DNA of 64,000 nt from Changpingibacter yushuensis (GTDB lineage: Bacteria; Actinomycetota; Actinomycetes; Actinomycetales; Actinomycetaceae). Numbering within the stretch: position 1 is the first letter of the stretch; each line of letters starts with the position of its first letter. Positions 1 through 9,431 of this stretch are shown piece by piece. Made by a program: the position numbers and the translations under genes. The notes under the pieces were generated by a model. The model had not been told where the DNA came from. It worked only from the letters and a program-made list of their open reading frames with translations, and searched no databases. The stretch spans positions 2,046,001 to 2,110,000 of the forward strand of contig NZ_CP059492.1 in NCBI RefSeq assembly GCF_014041995.1, in the 5' to 3' direction.

Positions 1-822
1 TGTGGCGTCGTCGTAATGAGGAAGGCCGAGTTCCTTCTTCGTGAGCTTGGTGAGATGCGGTGCCAAAACGACGAGTCCCGTATGCCCAGTCCACGCCTCC
101 GGATCCAAGGAAGCATCGAAATCTGGCAGGTACGGATCCCCGCCGTTTCCGAAGATACCCTCAACGAAATCGAGATTTGCAACCAGTGTTCCTGGTGCAA
201 AGAAACGAGTTTCCATCGAACGTTGACGGCTAAATCCGGGAACTCCTGGGACGACGACGGGGCGCAGCAACAGAGATACCCAGCAGCCAACGGGATGATC
301 AGTGCCCGCGGTATATGGCAAGGTGAGCGCATCTTCCGGTGGTTGGAAAGCGTGCTCGAGAAGGCGTCCAAACACCTCGCGCGGCACCTCGATCTTGTCA
401 TCTTGCACGGGTAGACCACCGTCAGCGATGTGGAATACACCCTTGGTCGTGCGCCGGTCATTGGCCGGATTGTGCAAAACTCCATTGAGAATCCGGTAAC
501 TAGTCAGATGTTCTGACGTGAAGGAATCACCATTGAGTGGAAGCGAAAGCGTACGGGAGAGCCCGCGCTGATCGAGCACAAAGGTCTCACGCGGGAGCTT
601 CGGAGCAGCTCCAGTCCCCTCTAGGTAAGAATCCAAGAATGCTTGGATGCGTGAATCCGCGGCGGGCAGGCGATGCGCAAGCCGGCGATCCAGTTCGCGC
701 TGACGCGCGATGATCGGTTCGACTAAGTGAGTCGCATCGGCACCCTGAGTTCCGCTCGGCACTGGAAGGCCAAGCAGTTCGAGGCGAAGGTTTACAGCGG
801 CGATGTCCAAATTGTTGTCCAC
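1..822 (-). CDS. Conserved protein of unknown function, 5' part only
   Basis: An open minus-strand frame runs from a GTG at 822 off the left edge of the window, so the C-terminus is missing. About 274 residues are visible, beginning MDNNLDIAAVNLRLELLGLP. The product looks soluble, with no signal peptide or membrane segment, and has a dense conserved-looking stretch around GIFGNGGDPYLPDFDASLD followed by WTGHTGLVVLAPHL. I do not recognise the family with confidence and assign no function. The GTG is chosen because an in-frame TGA lies just upstream and because a TAGGCT -10 box ends 7 nt before it, which fits a leaderless transcript. The reading frame is long, uninterrupted and of normal composition, so it is very likely a real gene. 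Confidence 0.75.
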   Translation of the reverse strand, partial: MDNNLDIAAVNLRLELLGLPVPSGTQGADATHLVEPIIARQRELDRRLAHRLPAADSRIQAFLDSYLEGTGAAPKLPRETFVLDQRGLSRTLSLPLNGDSFTSEHLTSYRILNGVLHNPANDRRTTKGVFHIADGGLPVQDDKIEVPREVFGRLLEHAFQPPEDALTLPYTAGTDHPVGCWVSLLLRPVVVPGVPGFSRQRSMETRFFAPGTLVANLDFVEGIFGNGGDPYLPDFDASLDPEAWTGHTGLVVLAPHLTKLTKKELGLPHYDDAT

Positions 823-829
823 GGTTTCC

Positions 830-835
830 AGCCTA
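830..835 (-). promoter_or_regulatory. -10 box of a leaderless promoter
   Basis: TAGGCT on the minus strand, followed by 7 nt and the GTG start at 822. No convincing -35 is seen and there is no Shine-Dalgarno sequence. The same arrangement recurs before several other genes in the window. Confidence 0.5.
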
Positions 836-1145
836 AGCGCTCAACGTCGTTTCATCCACGACGTCCGTCCCTCGGAGCACCGATGAGGGACTGTTTCATT
901 GGGTGAGACTTCGCACAATGCGTGCCGCCACCTTCTTGGGCTTGCTGCACTGTACAAACAAGCGCCATCGGGTCTCCAGAAACCGCGCCGTTATGCCTAT
1001 TGGGCCTTTCTTCCCTGTACGGCTCAACGACGAAAACCCAAGGCTTACACGACGGCGTTGCCCCAACAGCGAACGATCATGAGAGGTTCAACATTCGGAC
1101 AAATCTCGAAAACTGACGGCATAAGCAACCGCGCAGGCGGGGCAC
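836..1145. other. Intergenic spacer with no recognisable gene
   Basis: About 310 bp between the promoter of the left-edge gene and the ilvC terminator. Short open frames on the plus strand have no ribosome-binding site and no recognisable product. No RNA gene or clear repeat is seen. Confidence 0.5.
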
Positions 1146-1183
1146 GAAGTGGGGGTCCAGCTGTTTAGCTGGACCCCCACTTC
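1146..1183 (-). terminator. Intrinsic terminator after ilvC
   Basis: Perfect 17-bp inverted repeat (arms 1146-1162 and 1167-1183, 4-nt loop) located 90 bp after the ilvC stop. The stem is G+C rich; the T-run on the minus strand is poor. Confidence 0.75.
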
Positions 1184-1272
1184 TTGACTTCTTCAGTTAT
1201 TGCTCATGATGCACGTGCCGCCACTAGACCAACGGCCCGCTGGCAGCCACGCCGCCCGCATCACGTGCTAGA

Positions 1273-2313
<1,041 letters not shown>

Positions 2314-2473
2314 TTAGAAGTTGGGCTTGAATTCGGTCTAACTATATGAAAAAAGCTTGAGGTTCTTGTGCGTAGTTCACGAGTCGATCTGTTGGGCCCG
2401 GTGCGCCCGCACGTCACGAACAAACGCCGGCCGCCACCTCATCACCAACACATCGCCAACTCTCATCACCAAC

Positions 2474-3004
2474 TCACGCCCTGCGGAGTTGAATCTCCTG
2501 CGAAACGCGCTCGGAAAGCGACCGGGAGCCACGGCCAATGGCCACGCCACCAGACTGGACGATCTCCTTGATGCCGTATGGCTCCAGCGCCGCGAGGAAC
2601 GCATCCACCTTGTGGGAGGATCCGGTGGCCTCAATCGTCACTGTGTCCGGAACCATGTCCACAACATGGGCACGGAACAGGTCCACTACTTGGAGCACGT
2701 TGGCGCGGGAGGCATCGTTGGCAGCCACCTTCACCAGCAGGAGTTCGCGCTCAACCGAGGAATTCTCTTCGAGTTCCACGATTTTGATGACGTTGACTAG
2801 CTTGTTGAGCTGCTTGGTCACCTGTTCGAGCGGCAGCTCGGCCGCGTCCACCACCACGGTAATGCGGGATAGATCCGGATCTTCCGTCTCCCCCACGGCC
2901 AGTGAGTGAATGTTGAATGCGCGGCGCGCGAATAGGCCAGCCACTCGGGTGAGGACGCCTGGTTTGTTCTCCACGAGCACGGAAAGCGTATGTCGGGTAT
3001 TCAT
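2474..3004 (-). CDS. ilvN: Acetolactate synthase, small (regulatory) subunit
   Basis: Regulatory subunit of acetohydroxyacid synthase; it raises the activity of IlvB and carries valine feedback inhibition. The 176-residue protein has an N-terminal ACT domain (residues about 4-78, starting HTLSVLVENKPGVLTRVAGL, with the NIHSLAVGETEDP segment typical of the family) and a C-terminal ALS_ss_C-type domain from about residue 85. It follows ilvB by 19 bp, so the two subunits are almost certainly co-transcribed and share the attenuator upstream of ilvB. Length and sequence are typical; nothing is missing. Confidence 0.97.
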   Translation of the reverse strand: MNTRHTLSVLVENKPGVLTRVAGLFARRAFNIHSLAVGETEDPDLSRITVVVDAAELPLEQVTKQLNKLVNVIKIVELEENSSVERELLLVKVAANDASRANVLQVVDLFRAHVVDMVPDTVTIEATGSSHKVDAFLAALEPYGIKEIVQSGGVAIGRGSRSLSERVSQEIQLRRA

Positions 3005-3023
3005 GCTTGTCTCCTCTCCCTCG

Positions 3024-4862
3024 TTAGTTGGATTCTTCGTTGAATGCCGGCCGCAGATCGCGGGCGTACATGATTTCGTCGTTTGGCACCCCGGCTGGAA
3101 CCATAGGCCACACTTCGGATTCTGGGGACGTCACGAAGTCGACGACGACGGGTCGGTCCGTCACGTTCATCGCCTGACGGATCGTCTCATCCACATCCTC
3201 GGGCACTTCGCAGCGGAACGCTACGCAATCGTATGCCTCAGAGAGTTTGACGAAGTCAGGGATGCGCTGCGTACCCTTACCAGTCTCAAGGTCAGTGTTG
3301 GAGTAGCGCTGGTTGTAGAACAGGGTCTGCCATTGGCGGACCATTCCGAGTGACGAGTTGTTGATGATCGCCACCTTGATATTGATGCCATTGAGACGGC
3401 AGGTAGCCAGCTCTTGGTTGGTCATCTGGAATGAACCGTCCCCGTCAATCAGCCACACGGTCTTCTCCGGGTTGGCTGCCTGAGCGCCCATAGCCGCGGG
3501 CACTCCGAAGCCCATCGTTCCGGCTCCACCAGAGCTAATGAACTGGCGCGGATGCTCAAAATCAATAAACTGCGCCGCCCACATCTGATGCTGGCCCACG
3601 CCCGTGACCCAAATGACGTCGTCGGACCCAACAACCTTGGAGAGGCGGGAGACCACGTATTGGGCGGACATGAGATCGTCTTTCGGCTCCGCCCATCCCA
3701 TTGGGTAGGTTTCCACCAGATGGTTGAGCTGCTTCCACCAATTGTTGAGGTCCGGGCGGCCGTACTGGCCATAAGCAGCCTTGAGTTCCTCCACAAGGTC
3801 CGCAACCGTCAGCTTGAGGTCACCTACGATCGGCACATCGGCCTCGCGGTTCTTGGAGATCTCAGCGGGATCGATATCCACATGGACCACCTTCGCATTG
3901 GGAGCAAAGGCGTCCAGCTTGCCAGTCACGCGATCATCAAATCGCGCACCGAGGGCAACAATGAGATCAGACTTTTGCAGTGCGGCAACCGCCGGCACGG
4001 TTCCGTGCATGCCCGGCATTCCAAGGTTCTGAGGATGCGAATCCGGAATCGCGCCGCGAGCAGTCAGCGTTGTAACCACTGGTGACTTGGAGAGCTCCGC
4101 GAGCGCCAGAATCTCCGGGGAGGCATCAGCGCGAATCGCGCCGCCACCCACGTACAGCACGGGCTGCTGGGCGATTGCCATGAGGCGGGCGGCCTCGCGT
4201 ACTTGGCGCATGTTGGGCTTTGTGACCGGGCGGTAGCCGGGCAGGTCCAGCACTGGCGGCCAGATGAAGTCCGCTTCTTCAACCTGAGCGCTCTTCGTGA
4301 TGTCCACGAGTACGGGGCCCGGGCGGCCGGTGGAGGCGATGTAGAAAGCTTCAGCAATGCGTGCGGGAATCTCCGATGCCTCAGTGACAAGGAATGAATG
4401 CTTGGTCACAGGCATGGTGGCACCCACGATGTCGGCCTCTTGGAAGGCGTCAGTGCCGATGAGGCTGGCGCCCACCTGCCCGGTGATGGCAACCATGGGG
4501 ATGGAGTCCATGTTGGCATCGAGCAGGGCGGTAACTAGGTTGGTGGCGCCCGGTCCGGACGTGGCGATGCATACGCCCACCTTGCCGGTAGAAACCGCAT
4601 AGCCTTCGGCAGCATGCCCTGCTCCCTGTTCGTGGCGAACCAGAACATGGGTGAGCCGCTTGGAATCAAAGAGCGGATCGTAAGTCGGAAGAATCGCGCC
4701 ACCGGGCAGGCCGAACACTACATCGACGCCAATCTCTTCCAGGGAGCGAATGATCGAACGTGCGCCTGTTGATTTTTCGCGAATGACGTGCGGCTCTGCG
4801 GCGGCTTCCGTCATTGGAGCACGGCCGGCGGCCACATCAGCAGGTGTCGGTGACTTTGCCAT
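3024..4862 (-). CDS. ilvB: Acetolactate synthase, large (catalytic) subunit
   Basis: Thiamine-diphosphate enzyme that condenses two pyruvates, or pyruvate and 2-oxobutyrate, in the first common step of branched-chain amino acid synthesis. The 612 residues include a variable hydrophilic N-terminus of about 30 residues, the catalytic glutamate segment [15 protein letters not shown] near residue 75, a central FAD-binding domain, and the C-terminal ThDP/Mg motif starting [14 protein letters not shown] and ending in IINN. The ATG is preceded by AAGGAGGG. It is the first gene of ilvBNC; a leader peptide and an intrinsic terminator lie 80-160 bp upstream, so expression is expected to respond to branched-chain aminoacyl-tRNA levels. 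Confidence 0.97.
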   Translation of the reverse strand: MAKSPTPADVAAGRAPMTEAAAEPHVIREKSTGARSIIRSLEEIGVDVVFGLPGGAILPTYDPLFDSKRLTHVLVRHEQGAGHAAEGYAVSTGKVGVCIATSGPGATNLVTALLDANMDSIPMVAITGQVGASLIGTDAFQEADIVGATMPVTKHSFLVTEASEIPARIAEAFYIASTGRPGPVLVDITKSAQVEEADFIWPPVLDLPGYRPVTKPNMRQVREAARLMAIAQQPVLYVGGGAIRADASPEILALAELSKSPVVTTLTARGAIPDSHPQNLGMPGMHGTVPAVAALQKSDLIVALGARFDDRVTGKLDAFAPNAKVVHVDIDPAEISKNREADVPIVGDLKLTVADLVEELKAAYGQYGRPDLNNWWKQLNHLVETYPMGWAEPKDDLMSAQYVVSRLSKVVGSDDVIWVTGVGQHQMWAAQFIDFEHPRQFISSGGAGTMGFGVPAAMGAQAANPEKTVWLIDGDGSFQMTNQELATCRLNGINIKVAIINNSSLGMVRQWQTLFYNQRYSNTDLETGKGTQRIPDFVKLSEAYDCVAFRCEVPEDVDETIRQAMNVTDRPVVVDFVTSPESEVWPMVPAGVPNDEIMYARDLRPAFNEESN

Positions 4863-4939
4863 GTGTCCCTCCTTCTTTCTTCTACAGTCCCTTGATCTCC
4901 AAGGGGTGGATTCACAATGTGTACCCGCCCACGGGCACT

Positions 4940-4965
4940 AAAAAACCCCTCGATCCTTCGAGGGG
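4940..4965 (-). terminator. Attenuator terminator in the ilvBNC leader
   Basis: Perfect 8-bp G+C-rich stem (arms 4946-4953 and 4958-4965, loop of 4 nt) followed on the minus strand by six T residues (4945-4940). It lies between the leader peptide and the ilvB start, in the orientation that stops transcription before ilvB. Together with the peptide at 4999-5025 it forms a classical attenuator. Confidence 0.85.
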
Positions 4966-4966
4966 C

Positions 4967-4999
4967 GCGCGGCACATGACTAGCTGGGCTGTGCCGCGC
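4967..4999 (-). promoter_or_regulatory. Second hairpin of the ilv leader
   Basis: Perfect 10-bp pairing between 4990-4999 (minus-strand GCGCGGCACA, which begins at the leader-peptide stop codon) and 4967-4976 (TGTGCCGCGC), with a 13-nt loop. It sits between the leader peptide and the terminator stem. A ribosome stalled on the Leu-Val-Leu-Ile codons would cover the upstream arm, so this hairpin is a natural candidate for the switch element. The exact alternative folds are not resolved here. Confidence 0.6.
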
Positions 5000-5025
5000 T
5001 AGATAAGTACCAGTGATTTCGTCAT
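4999..5025 (-). CDS. ilv leader peptide MTKSLVLI
   Basis: A 9-codon frame (ATG to TAG) encodes Met-Thr-Lys-Ser-Leu-Val-Leu-Ile. The last four residues are all branched-chain amino acids, the products of the ilvBNC pathway. The frame lies directly upstream of a paired hairpin and an intrinsic terminator, as expected for ribosome-mediated attenuation. There is no Shine-Dalgarno sequence; a TAGGCT -10 box ends 6 nt before the ATG, so the transcript probably begins at the start codon. It is too short for ordinary gene callers. The function is inferred from content and position and is well supported by the known ilvBN attenuators of corynebacteria. Confidence 0.8.
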   Translation of the reverse strand: MTKSLVLI

Positions 5026-5031
5026 GGTGCG

Positions 5032-5061
5032 AGCCTAGCTGAGGCGCGCGGCACATGCCAA
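5032..5061 (-). promoter_or_regulatory. ilvBNC leader promoter
   Basis: Minus-strand -35 TTGGCA (5061-5056), 18-bp spacer, -10 TAGGCT (5037-5032). The distance of 6 nt from the -10 to the leader ATG predicts a leaderless leader-peptide mRNA. Confidence 0.7.
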
Positions 5062-5341
5062 CCCAAGAAGCATTTGTCTCACATATTGGTCCATGTTCTC
5101 ACTATTCGGAACCAATGGAACGACGACGTCGTCGCCCGCAATCCACACATTTTGGCGTCGCGTCAACGTTTAACAGATACTCATCGCGGGTGTTCGCATG
5201 CGCGTTCCCAGCCGCCGGTAACACGATCGTAGGATTTGATGGCTGCCATACGTGCCTCTCCAGAGGGCCACCAACCTCCCGTTATGCGATCTGGTTGAAG
5301 ACGGCTTGCCGGAATGTGCAAAGCGGCCCGCCAGACGAATA

Positions 5342-5347
5342 TAGAAT
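5342..5347 (+). promoter_or_regulatory. -10 box for the 5355 gene
   Basis: TAGAAT ending 7 nt before the ATG at 5355, with no Shine-Dalgarno sequence: probable leaderless start. The 280 bp upstream, back to the ilv promoter, hold no recognisable gene. Confidence 0.5.
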
Positions 5348-5354
5348 TATCCGC

Positions 5355-5933
5355 ATGACTATGCAGACCCGATGGGAAATCTACATCTCAAAAGGCGCCC
5401 CAATCGGGCTGCTCTATCGAGCATGGGATGATTCCGAGCTTCTTACCGACATCATCTTCGGAAAGCCAGAATCCCACCGGATCACCAGTCGAATTGCGCT
5501 GGAGGACGCCAAGTGGCGCCGCTCCACCTACAGCGAGGACGGCAACGACCCCATCGTCATTGATGCTGAGACCCTCATTGAGGAAGAAGACGCAGTACCC
5601 AGCTATATGGAGTTCCTGCTCTTGAAGGGAGCAATCGCCCATATGGCTCCTGATTCGGAAGAAACGCTTTCCTACCATGTGCTCTCCCCCGCCGATTTCC
5701 ACGGGGTTGCACAGGAAGCATCCATTTGGAGTCCTGGCCTCAACTTGTGGGAGATCGAGACCAATGGCGAACTCGCTTCCACCCACTGGACTGAAGACGG
5801 CGAGGTGGTCCAGTCCGATTGGAACGGCGTTTCCTCTATTCTCTCCACACCCGAGGAAGCCGCCTCCGCGCTTCGTGGCATTGTTGATGATGACGTCTTG
5901 GATGCGTATTTGGCTCGTGAGACGGCAAACTAG
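5355..5933 (+). CDS. Hypothetical protein, 192 residues
   Basis: I do not recognise the family. The 192-residue product is acidic, with runs such as IDAETLIEEEDAV and IVDDDVLDAYL, has no signal peptide or membrane segment, and is probably cytoplasmic. The frame is open for another 100 codons upstream, but the ATG at 5355 (or 5361) is preferred because a TAGAAT -10 box lies just before it and the upstream translation looks random. A long minus-strand frame overlaps it; the plus frame is preferred because of its residue composition and the promoter. It lies between the divergent ilv leader and thrE with no operon partner. Confidence 0.65.
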   Translation: MTMQTRWEIYISKGAPIGLLYRAWDDSELLTDIIFGKPESHRITSRIALEDAKWRRSTYSEDGNDPIVIDAETLIEEEDAVPSYMEFLLLKGAIAHMAPDSEETLSYHVLSPADFHGVAQEASIWSPGLNLWEIETNGELASTHWTEDGEVVQSDWNGVSSILSTPEEAASALRGIVDDDVLDAYLARETAN

Positions 5934-6014
5934 CCGGTCAGAGGTGGACCCTAGGTCCCGCCGCGACGTTGTATAGAACACACGGACGAAGGTCCAATCT
6001 TGTGCTTTCGGTCC

Positions 6015-6043
6015 TTGGCGTGCCTGAGAGGGCAAACTAGAGT
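6015..6043 (+). promoter_or_regulatory. thrE promoter (leaderless)
   Basis: -35 TTGGCG (6015-6020), 17-bp spacer, -10 TAGAGT (6038-6043), then 7 nt to the GTG at 6051. Good match to the actinobacterial housekeeping promoter, and it sets the translation start. Confidence 0.7.
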
Positions 6044-6050
6044 TTTTTGT

Positions 6051-7454
6051 GTGAACAATCCTGACTTGCCCGTCAACGACGCCTCGGAGAGCGAACGGCT
6101 CGCCGCGCACACGCGACTGGCTCACCAGTCCCGAGTTGTCCTGCGTCTGGGCGTTATGTTGCTCTCAGCCGGAGCCTCATCCTTTCGTGTGAAAGATGGA
6201 ATGGCTCGGCTGGCAAGGGCCGTGGGTATCGAAGAACACCATGCTCAAGTGACCTACACCGAAATCACCACCACGTCCTACGCCAACGGCACCTTTCGGA
6301 CCGAAATAGCTGAACAGCGCGCGATGGGGGTGGACGCTGCCCGGATTGACCGGCTCAATCACTTTGTCATGACACTGCCCGATCAGCTCCTAGTTGAACA
6401 GGCCGATGCCGAACTCGATGTGATCGCAGCACGCGGCCCGCTCTACTCCCCCTTTGTCTCCGCCATCGCTTCCGGTGTTGCCTGTGCGGGATTCTGCTTC
6501 CTCAACAAGGGTGGCGTTGTTGAGTGTCTAGCCGTCTTGGTGGCGGCACTTTTTGGTCAGCTCCTTCGCAAGAGCCTCATGAAGCGCCACATGAATCACT
6601 TCGGAGTATGGCTGGTGTGCGGCGTTGTTGCCGTCACGATCTACATTGGCCTGGTGTGGGGGCTTGTTCATGTCAACGCAATTGGCTCCACGCATGAAGC
6701 CGGTGCAGTCTCTGCCATTCTCTTCCTGATTCCGGGCTTCCCGTTGGTCACATCGATCCTCGATATCATTCGTCAGGATTTCTCAGCGGGGATATCCCGC
6801 GCAGTATATGTGGCCATGCTCTTGATCGCGATTGCGGTTGCAGTGTGGGCCACCACCGCTGTGTTTTCGTGGTCGGTTTTTCCCACGGATGACGGATACA
6901 CTCTGGCGCCCTGGGCACTGTTCTGTGGGCGCGCCATCATGACTTTTATTGCCTCCTACGGGTTTGCAATGCTCTTCAACGCACCGCAGAAGGCCTGCCT
7001 TCTGGCAGCAGCGATCGGCGCAGTTATTAATACTGGGCGCCTCACTGCCCAAGACGCAGGGCTGGCATGGCTGGCGGCTGTGGGTCTAGCCGCCTTGGCC
7101 GCGGGATTGCTGGCCGAACCTCTTTCTAACGTCAGCAAGTTCTCTCGCGTCACCCTTTCGGTGCCCGCTGTGGTGGTCATGATCCCGGGCGTGCCGCTCT
7201 ATCGCGCAGTGGTTGCCATCAACAATGGTCAAGTCACCGATGCATTGTCCCAAGTCGTCACGGTGATCCTCGTGATTACCTCGATCGGTGTGGGGTTGGC
7301 AGTGGCGCGAATGGCAACAGATCGCAATTGGCTCTTTGACCAGCATCACCCGGTCCCCTCATTGGGTGACTCCATCACCACGATTCCCTCGCAGCTCATC
7401 CCAGAAGATAGAACAATTGAGGAAATCGTAGCCGCGAGCAGTCCCGACGAATAG
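6051..7454 (+). CDS. thrE: Threonine/serine exporter family protein (ThrE-like)
   Basis: Inner-membrane exporter of the ThrE family, which in Corynebacterium glutamicum expels threonine and serine. The 467-residue protein has a cytoplasmic N-terminal region (LGVMLLSAGASSFRVKDGM and the TYTEITTTSY segment typical of the ThrE/DUF1212 domain), then about ten hydrophobic segments in two blocks, corresponding to the ThrE and ThrE_2 domains, with the conserved LIPGFPLVTSILDI and VVMIPGVPLYRAV repeats. The GTG at 6051 is chosen over upstream starts because it lies 7 nt after a good -10 box. Export of threonine, the isoleucine precursor, beside ilv genes is suggestive but not proof of a link. A shared terminator follows. 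Confidence 0.88.
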   Translation: MNNPDLPVNDASESERLAAHTRLAHQSRVVLRLGVMLLSAGASSFRVKDGMARLARAVGIEEHHAQVTYTEITTTSYANGTFRTEIAEQRAMGVDAARIDRLNHFVMTLPDQLLVEQADAELDVIAARGPLYSPFVSAIASGVACAGFCFLNKGGVVECLAVLVAALFGQLLRKSLMKRHMNHFGVWLVCGVVAVTIYIGLVWGLVHVNAIGSTHEAGAVSAILFLIPGFPLVTSILDIIRQDFSAGISRAVYVAMLLIAIAVAVWATTAVFSWSVFPTDDGYTLAPWALFCGRAIMTFIASYGFAMLFNAPQKACLLAAAIGAVINTGRLTAQDAGLAWLAAVGLAALAAGLLAEPLSNVSKFSRVTLSVPAVVVMIPGVPLYRAVVAINNGQVTDALSQVVTVILVITSIGVGLAVARMATDRNWLFDQHHPVPSLGDSITTIPSQLIPEDRTIEEIVAASSPDE

Positions 7455-7484
7455 TTCGGTCGGCTCACCGGCTTCACAGCACAA

Positions 7485-7531
7485 AAGCGGGGTTCCCCGG
7501 AAGTTGGTGCAACTTCCGGGGAACCCCGCTT
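7485..7531. terminator. Bidirectional terminator between convergent genes
   Basis: Perfect 21-bp inverted repeat (arms 7485-7505 and 7511-7531, 5-nt loop) between the stops of thrE and the convergent transporter gene. It can end transcripts from both sides. Confidence 0.85.
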
Positions 7532-7542
7532 ACAGCTACCGT

Positions 7543-9165
7543 CTACATTCCACCCAACACATGAGCCACGAGGATCTTGCCAATCATGGCAACGGGGTAC
7601 ACCAACGCGTATCCGAGCGCCACGCGAGGATCCGCGCCGGTCCTGTCATTAGCAAAGGCCAGCACAGCTGGCTGAGTCTGGGCACCGCCCAGCAGACCCG
7701 AAAGCGTTGTCCCACCAACCTTGAAGATCTTGCGCATTGAGAAGTAGAGACCAAAGGCCATAATGGCAGTGATGATGACGCCAAGCACCAAGATCCTCCA
7801 CCAGCTTCCACCAGTGAACGCCACGGCAATCTGACCACCGGCGTTGGTACCAGCTTGTGCGAGGAACATGAGCAGGCCCAGCTCACCCAGAACAGCATTC
7901 GCAGAGTTTGGCAGCGCTGTGATCACAGGGCCAATGCGCCCCAACTTGCCCATGATGAGGCCCATGATAAGCACGCCTGCGGCGGCGCCCAGTGAAAAGT
8001 GACCTCCACCAGGAATCGGGATTTCTGCTTCACCCAACATCACGCCAAGCGCCAAGCCGATACCTAGGCCCACCGGGTTGATGTCAGTGAGTCCTCGCGA
8101 GGAATCGCCCAAGAACCTCGAAATCTCTTTCAGCTTCAAGGTTGGACCCACAACGCGCACACGATCGCCAAGCTCCAGCATGAAGTTCGGGATTGCCAAC
8201 ATGTCCGAATCACCTCGGCGTACCCTAGAGATCTTCGCGCCCCACTTCTCTTCGAGCAGCACGTCTAGTTCCCCAACGGTCATGCCTGCGAAGCGCGTCT
8301 GTGAGATGGTGATGCGCCGGAAGTCGAGGTATCGCCTGTCCGATCGCAGCGAATGGGTGGATTTGTGACCAGCCAAGGCAGCTGCTTCGTTGACCTTGTC
8401 TACCTCGCCAACCACCGTCATGAGGTCACCGCGCTCAAGAATGTCGGTGCGATCGGGAACCCAGATCTTTCCCTCTTCGCCTCGCCGCAGGCGCGAGATC
8501 TCCACCGCGCCATCAACTTCTTTCACAAATGCAGCAACGGTCGGATTGTCATCGCGTTCGATTCGGATGGTTGTGTGGGTAACGGGAGTTGGATTGTCCA
8601 GATCCTCAGCTGCGTGGCGCAGCGCCATTCCAGAAGCAATGATCATTCCGATCACACCGAACAAGTAGGCCACCGCGTATCCAACGGTGGCAGCGCCCGG
8701 GTCACCAGAGGCCTCGCCTGCTGCCGCGAGCGCCGGCGTATTCGTGGTGGCACCAGCAAAGGTACCCGCAATGGTTGCCGTGTCCATCCCCAAGACGTGA
8801 CGTCCGATGAGAAGACCTGCAGCGGCTGCGACGATGAAAAGCAACACCATCGTTGCAATTGGGCCCGCCGCCCGCTTGAGGCTTTGAAAGAAGGTGGCGC
8901 CTGAGTTGTTGCCGATTGAGAAGGCGAAGAGCGCAAGTCCAAACGTGCCCATGACAGGTGGAACGCGAACTTCAATGCCGTAGGCCTGCGCCCATGCAGA
9001 AGTTCCGATTGCGAGGAACAGTACTGCTGCCGCTCCCAACCCGACTCCCTTTACCTTGGTGCGGCCAATGACCATTCCAAAGCCAATAAGAGCGAAGAGC
9101 AGCACAATGGGCTGCTCTTCCAGATAAGTAAAAACACTAGTCATGCTGGCCGGCGCTACTTTCAT
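7543..9165 (-). CDS. AspT/YidE-type transporter with two TrkA-C domains
   Basis: Membrane transporter of the aspartate:alanine exchanger (AAEx, YidE/YbjL) family. The 540-residue protein has an N-terminal block of about five membrane segments with FALIGFGMVIGRTKVKG and the glycine-rich GNNSGATFFQSL, two central cytoplasmic TrkA-C/RCK-C domains (about residues 200-370; IWVPDRTDILERGDLMTVVG and LELGDRVRVVGP are the recognisable cores), and a second membrane block that repeats the first (GLAQTQP-like GGAQTQPAVLAFAND, then the ALGYALVYPVAMIGKI ending). The substrate cannot be read from sequence; dicarboxylates or amino acids are usual. Two starts are possible (9165 or 9144); neither has a good ribosome-binding site. 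Confidence 0.85.
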   Translation of the reverse strand: MKVAPASMTSVFTYLEEQPIVLLFALIGFGMVIGRTKVKGVGLGAAAVLFLAIGTSAWAQAYGIEVRVPPVMGTFGLALFAFSIGNNSGATFFQSLKRAAGPIATMVLLFIVAAAAGLLIGRHVLGMDTATIAGTFAGATTNTPALAAAGEASGDPGAATVGYAVAYLFGVIGMIIASGMALRHAAEDLDNPTPVTHTTIRIERDDNPTVAAFVKEVDGAVEISRLRRGEEGKIWVPDRTDILERGDLMTVVGEVDKVNEAAALAGHKSTHSLRSDRRYLDFRRITISQTRFAGMTVGELDVLLEEKWGAKISRVRRGDSDMLAIPNFMLELGDRVRVVGPTLKLKEISRFLGDSSRGLTDINPVGLGIGLALGVMLGEAEIPIPGGGHFSLGAAAGVLIMGLIMGKLGRIGPVITALPNSANAVLGELGLLMFLAQAGTNAGGQIAVAFTGGSWWRILVLGVIITAIMAFGLYFSMRKIFKVGGTTLSGLLGGAQTQPAVLAFANDRTGADPRVALGYALVYPVAMIGKILVAHVLGGM

Positions 9166-9313
9166 CCGTATTCAGGTGATGAATCGAACATCAGCATTCG
9201 AATCATCGTGATTGCACCGCCGAAGCGGCTCCTTAAGTATCTCGTACGTCACACTCAGCAATTGGGGTCGATTGTCCCGATGTTACGTAGCGCACATTCC
9301 GCGCTACAAAACG

Positions 9314-9345
9314 ATGGGCCGCACTCCACCCGGAACGCGGCCCAT
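9314..9345 (-). terminator. Probable ilvD terminator
   Basis: Inverted repeat ATGGGCCGC / GCGGCCCAT (9314-9322 and 9337-9345, 14-nt loop), with CGTTTTG following on the minus strand. It lies 90 bp after the ilvD stop. Confidence 0.5.
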
Positions 9346-9431
9346 CTCATAGATTCAGCAGCGCCACCAGTCTTTCAGTGCAGCCGCTACCACGGGGCTT
9401 GCACTATCTGGCTCACACCACCTAGCGTGTA

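Noticed and set aside
5388-6125. 245-codon minus-strand frame over the 5355 gene
   Set aside because: It overlaps the plus-strand gene and the thrE promoter and start, has no ribosome-binding site or -10 box, and its residue pattern is that of an antisense shadow.
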